DNA of 7,687 nt from Clostridiales bacterium (GTDB lineage Bacteria; Bacillota; Clostridia; Lachnospirales; Lachnospiraceae). The stretch's first letter is position 1, and each line of letters begins with the position of its first letter. Of the stretch, positions 6,954 to 7,687 are shown piece after piece. The stretch is from positions 1 to 7,687 of the forward strand of contig JAATEU010000568.1 of assembly GCA_015655565.1 (NCBI GenBank), read 5' to 3'. Made by a program: the position numbers and the translations under genes. The notes beneath the pieces were generated by a model that saw only the letters and a list, made by a program, of their open reading frames with translations, was not told the origin of the DNA and ran no database searches.

Positions 6954-7687
6954 ATGCTTCCTCCGATTTTAAGTTATGTTACATTTAACCGTTTAGGTTT
7001 AACGGTTAAAAATCTATCATCTATTCTTGACACCTCAGATGATTTTGAAATGCACATAATTGATAACAATTCAACCGATGGCACCTGGAAATACCTCCAA
7101 AGTTTAAAAGACCGCCGTATCAGGTCCAGGACCCGCATTGATATAAATTCCGGGCAGATTTATTCATTAAACCTGAATCTTATTAAAAGAAGGCCTGAAC
7201 AGTATTTTATCACGGTAGATAATGATGTATTTATTGAAACAAAAGATTGGATATCCCGCTTCATGAAAGTGTTTGAAACCTTTCCGGAAGTAGGCATTCT
7301 TGGTGTACAAAGAGGTCAGCCGTATCCGGAACAACTTCCTCCTGTTGTCCCCAAAGTAAAAGACGGCATCTTTTATCTTGAACTGGATAACACCCTTCCT
7401 AACATAGAGCAGAACTATATACCCGGTTGCTGCATGTGCCTAAGACCTGAACTTATTGAAGAAATCGGCTATTGGTGTGAGGAAAATTATTTTGGTGAAG
7501 TTGAATTTTCAAACAGAGTAATTAATTATACTTCCTTCAAAGCCGGTTTTGTTACTAACATAAGTATAAAAATGCCGCAAACAATCGAGTGCAGCTTATG
7601 TCAATATAATGCGCAGTGTACTCTTAATAAATACACCGACACATGCTTTACAAGTTACCAGAAGTTATATAAAAATGAAGAATTTAA
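6954..7687 (+). CDS. Glycosyltransferase family 2 protein, cut by the right edge
   Basis: This protein transfers a sugar from a nucleotide donor to an unknown acceptor, probably for a cell-surface glycan or a modified product. The ATG at 6954 follows AAAGGA by 11 bases. The frame stays open to the end of the window (244 residues visible, no stop). GT-A features are SYVTFNR near the N-terminus (7-13), DNNS (37-40) in the nucleotide-binding loop, the DxD metal motif VDNDV with D89 and D91, and GEVEFSNRV (181-189) in the place of the usual acidic acceptor-site motif. The visible part ends in a cysteine-rich stretch, C213-x2-C216-x5-C222-x8-C231, with further cysteines at 159, 160, 162 and 175. 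Such spacing suggests metal or Fe-S binding, unusual for GT2 enzymes. The acceptor cannot be inferred because downstream neighbours are outside the window. Confidence 0.85.
   Translation, partial: MLPPILSYVTFNRLGLTVKNLSSILDTSDDFEMHIIDNNSTDGTWKYLQSLKDRRIRSRTRIDINSGQIYSLNLNLIKRRPEQYFITVDNDVFIETKDWISRFMKVFETFPEVGILGVQRGQPYPEQLPPVVPKVKDGIFYLELDNTLPNIEQNYIPGCCMCLRPELIEEIGYWCEENYFGEVEFSNRVINYTSFKAGFVTNISIKMPQTIECSLCQYNAQCTLNKYTDTCFTSYQKLYKNEEF

Overview
The window looks like a chromosomal segment of an AT-rich Gram-positive anaerobe of the Clostridia, probably Lachnospiraceae. The grounds are strong Shine-Dalgarno sites, TTG starts, a lipoprotein sugar-binding protein in place of a free periplasmic one, and a clostridial-looking DUF3796-type membrane protein. 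The taxonomy is inference from gene content and composition; no RNA gene or marker protein is present to confirm it.

Layout. (1) Bases 2-571, plus strand: the 3' part of a Cof-type HAD phosphatase gene cut by the left edge. (2) Bases 572-778: a convergent gap with nested inverted repeats. (3) Bases 4860 down to 779, minus strand: a three-gene operon for a multiple-monosaccharide ABC importer of the ChvE-GguA-GguB (MmsAB) type, in the order binding lipoprotein, double ATPase, permease. The ATPase gene starts at a TTG fixed by its SD site and is separated from chvE by 215 bp holding a 13-bp-stem hairpin. The permease follows 6 bp after the ATPase. (4) Bases 4861-5368: upstream region of the operon, with a candidate chvE promoter, a palindromic REP-like element, and a decayed C-terminal piece of a LysR-family regulator on the plus strand. 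(5) Bases 6475 down to 5369, minus strand: an unusual protein with a hydrophilic, repeat-containing N-terminal half and a DUF3796-like membrane C-terminus. (6) Bases 6476-6953: an AT-rich divergent gap. (7) Bases 6954 to the right edge, plus strand: a family 2 glycosyltransferase with a cysteine-rich C-terminal region, cut by the edge.

How it fits together. ChvE captures hexose or pentose outside the membrane, MmsB forms the channel, and MmsA hydrolyses ATP; the HAD phosphatase may or may not be related in function. The LysR relic lies divergent from chvE with its missing 5' end facing the chvE promoter. This is the layout expected of a local regulator, and the Agrobacterium chvE gene is controlled by a nearby LysR regulator (GbpR). 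A lost local regulator is therefore a reasonable but unproven reading. No complete mobile element, CRISPR array, RNA gene or defence system was found. The least explained items are the DUF3796 protein with its duplicated module, the cysteine motif of the glycosyltransferase, and the intergenic palindromes.
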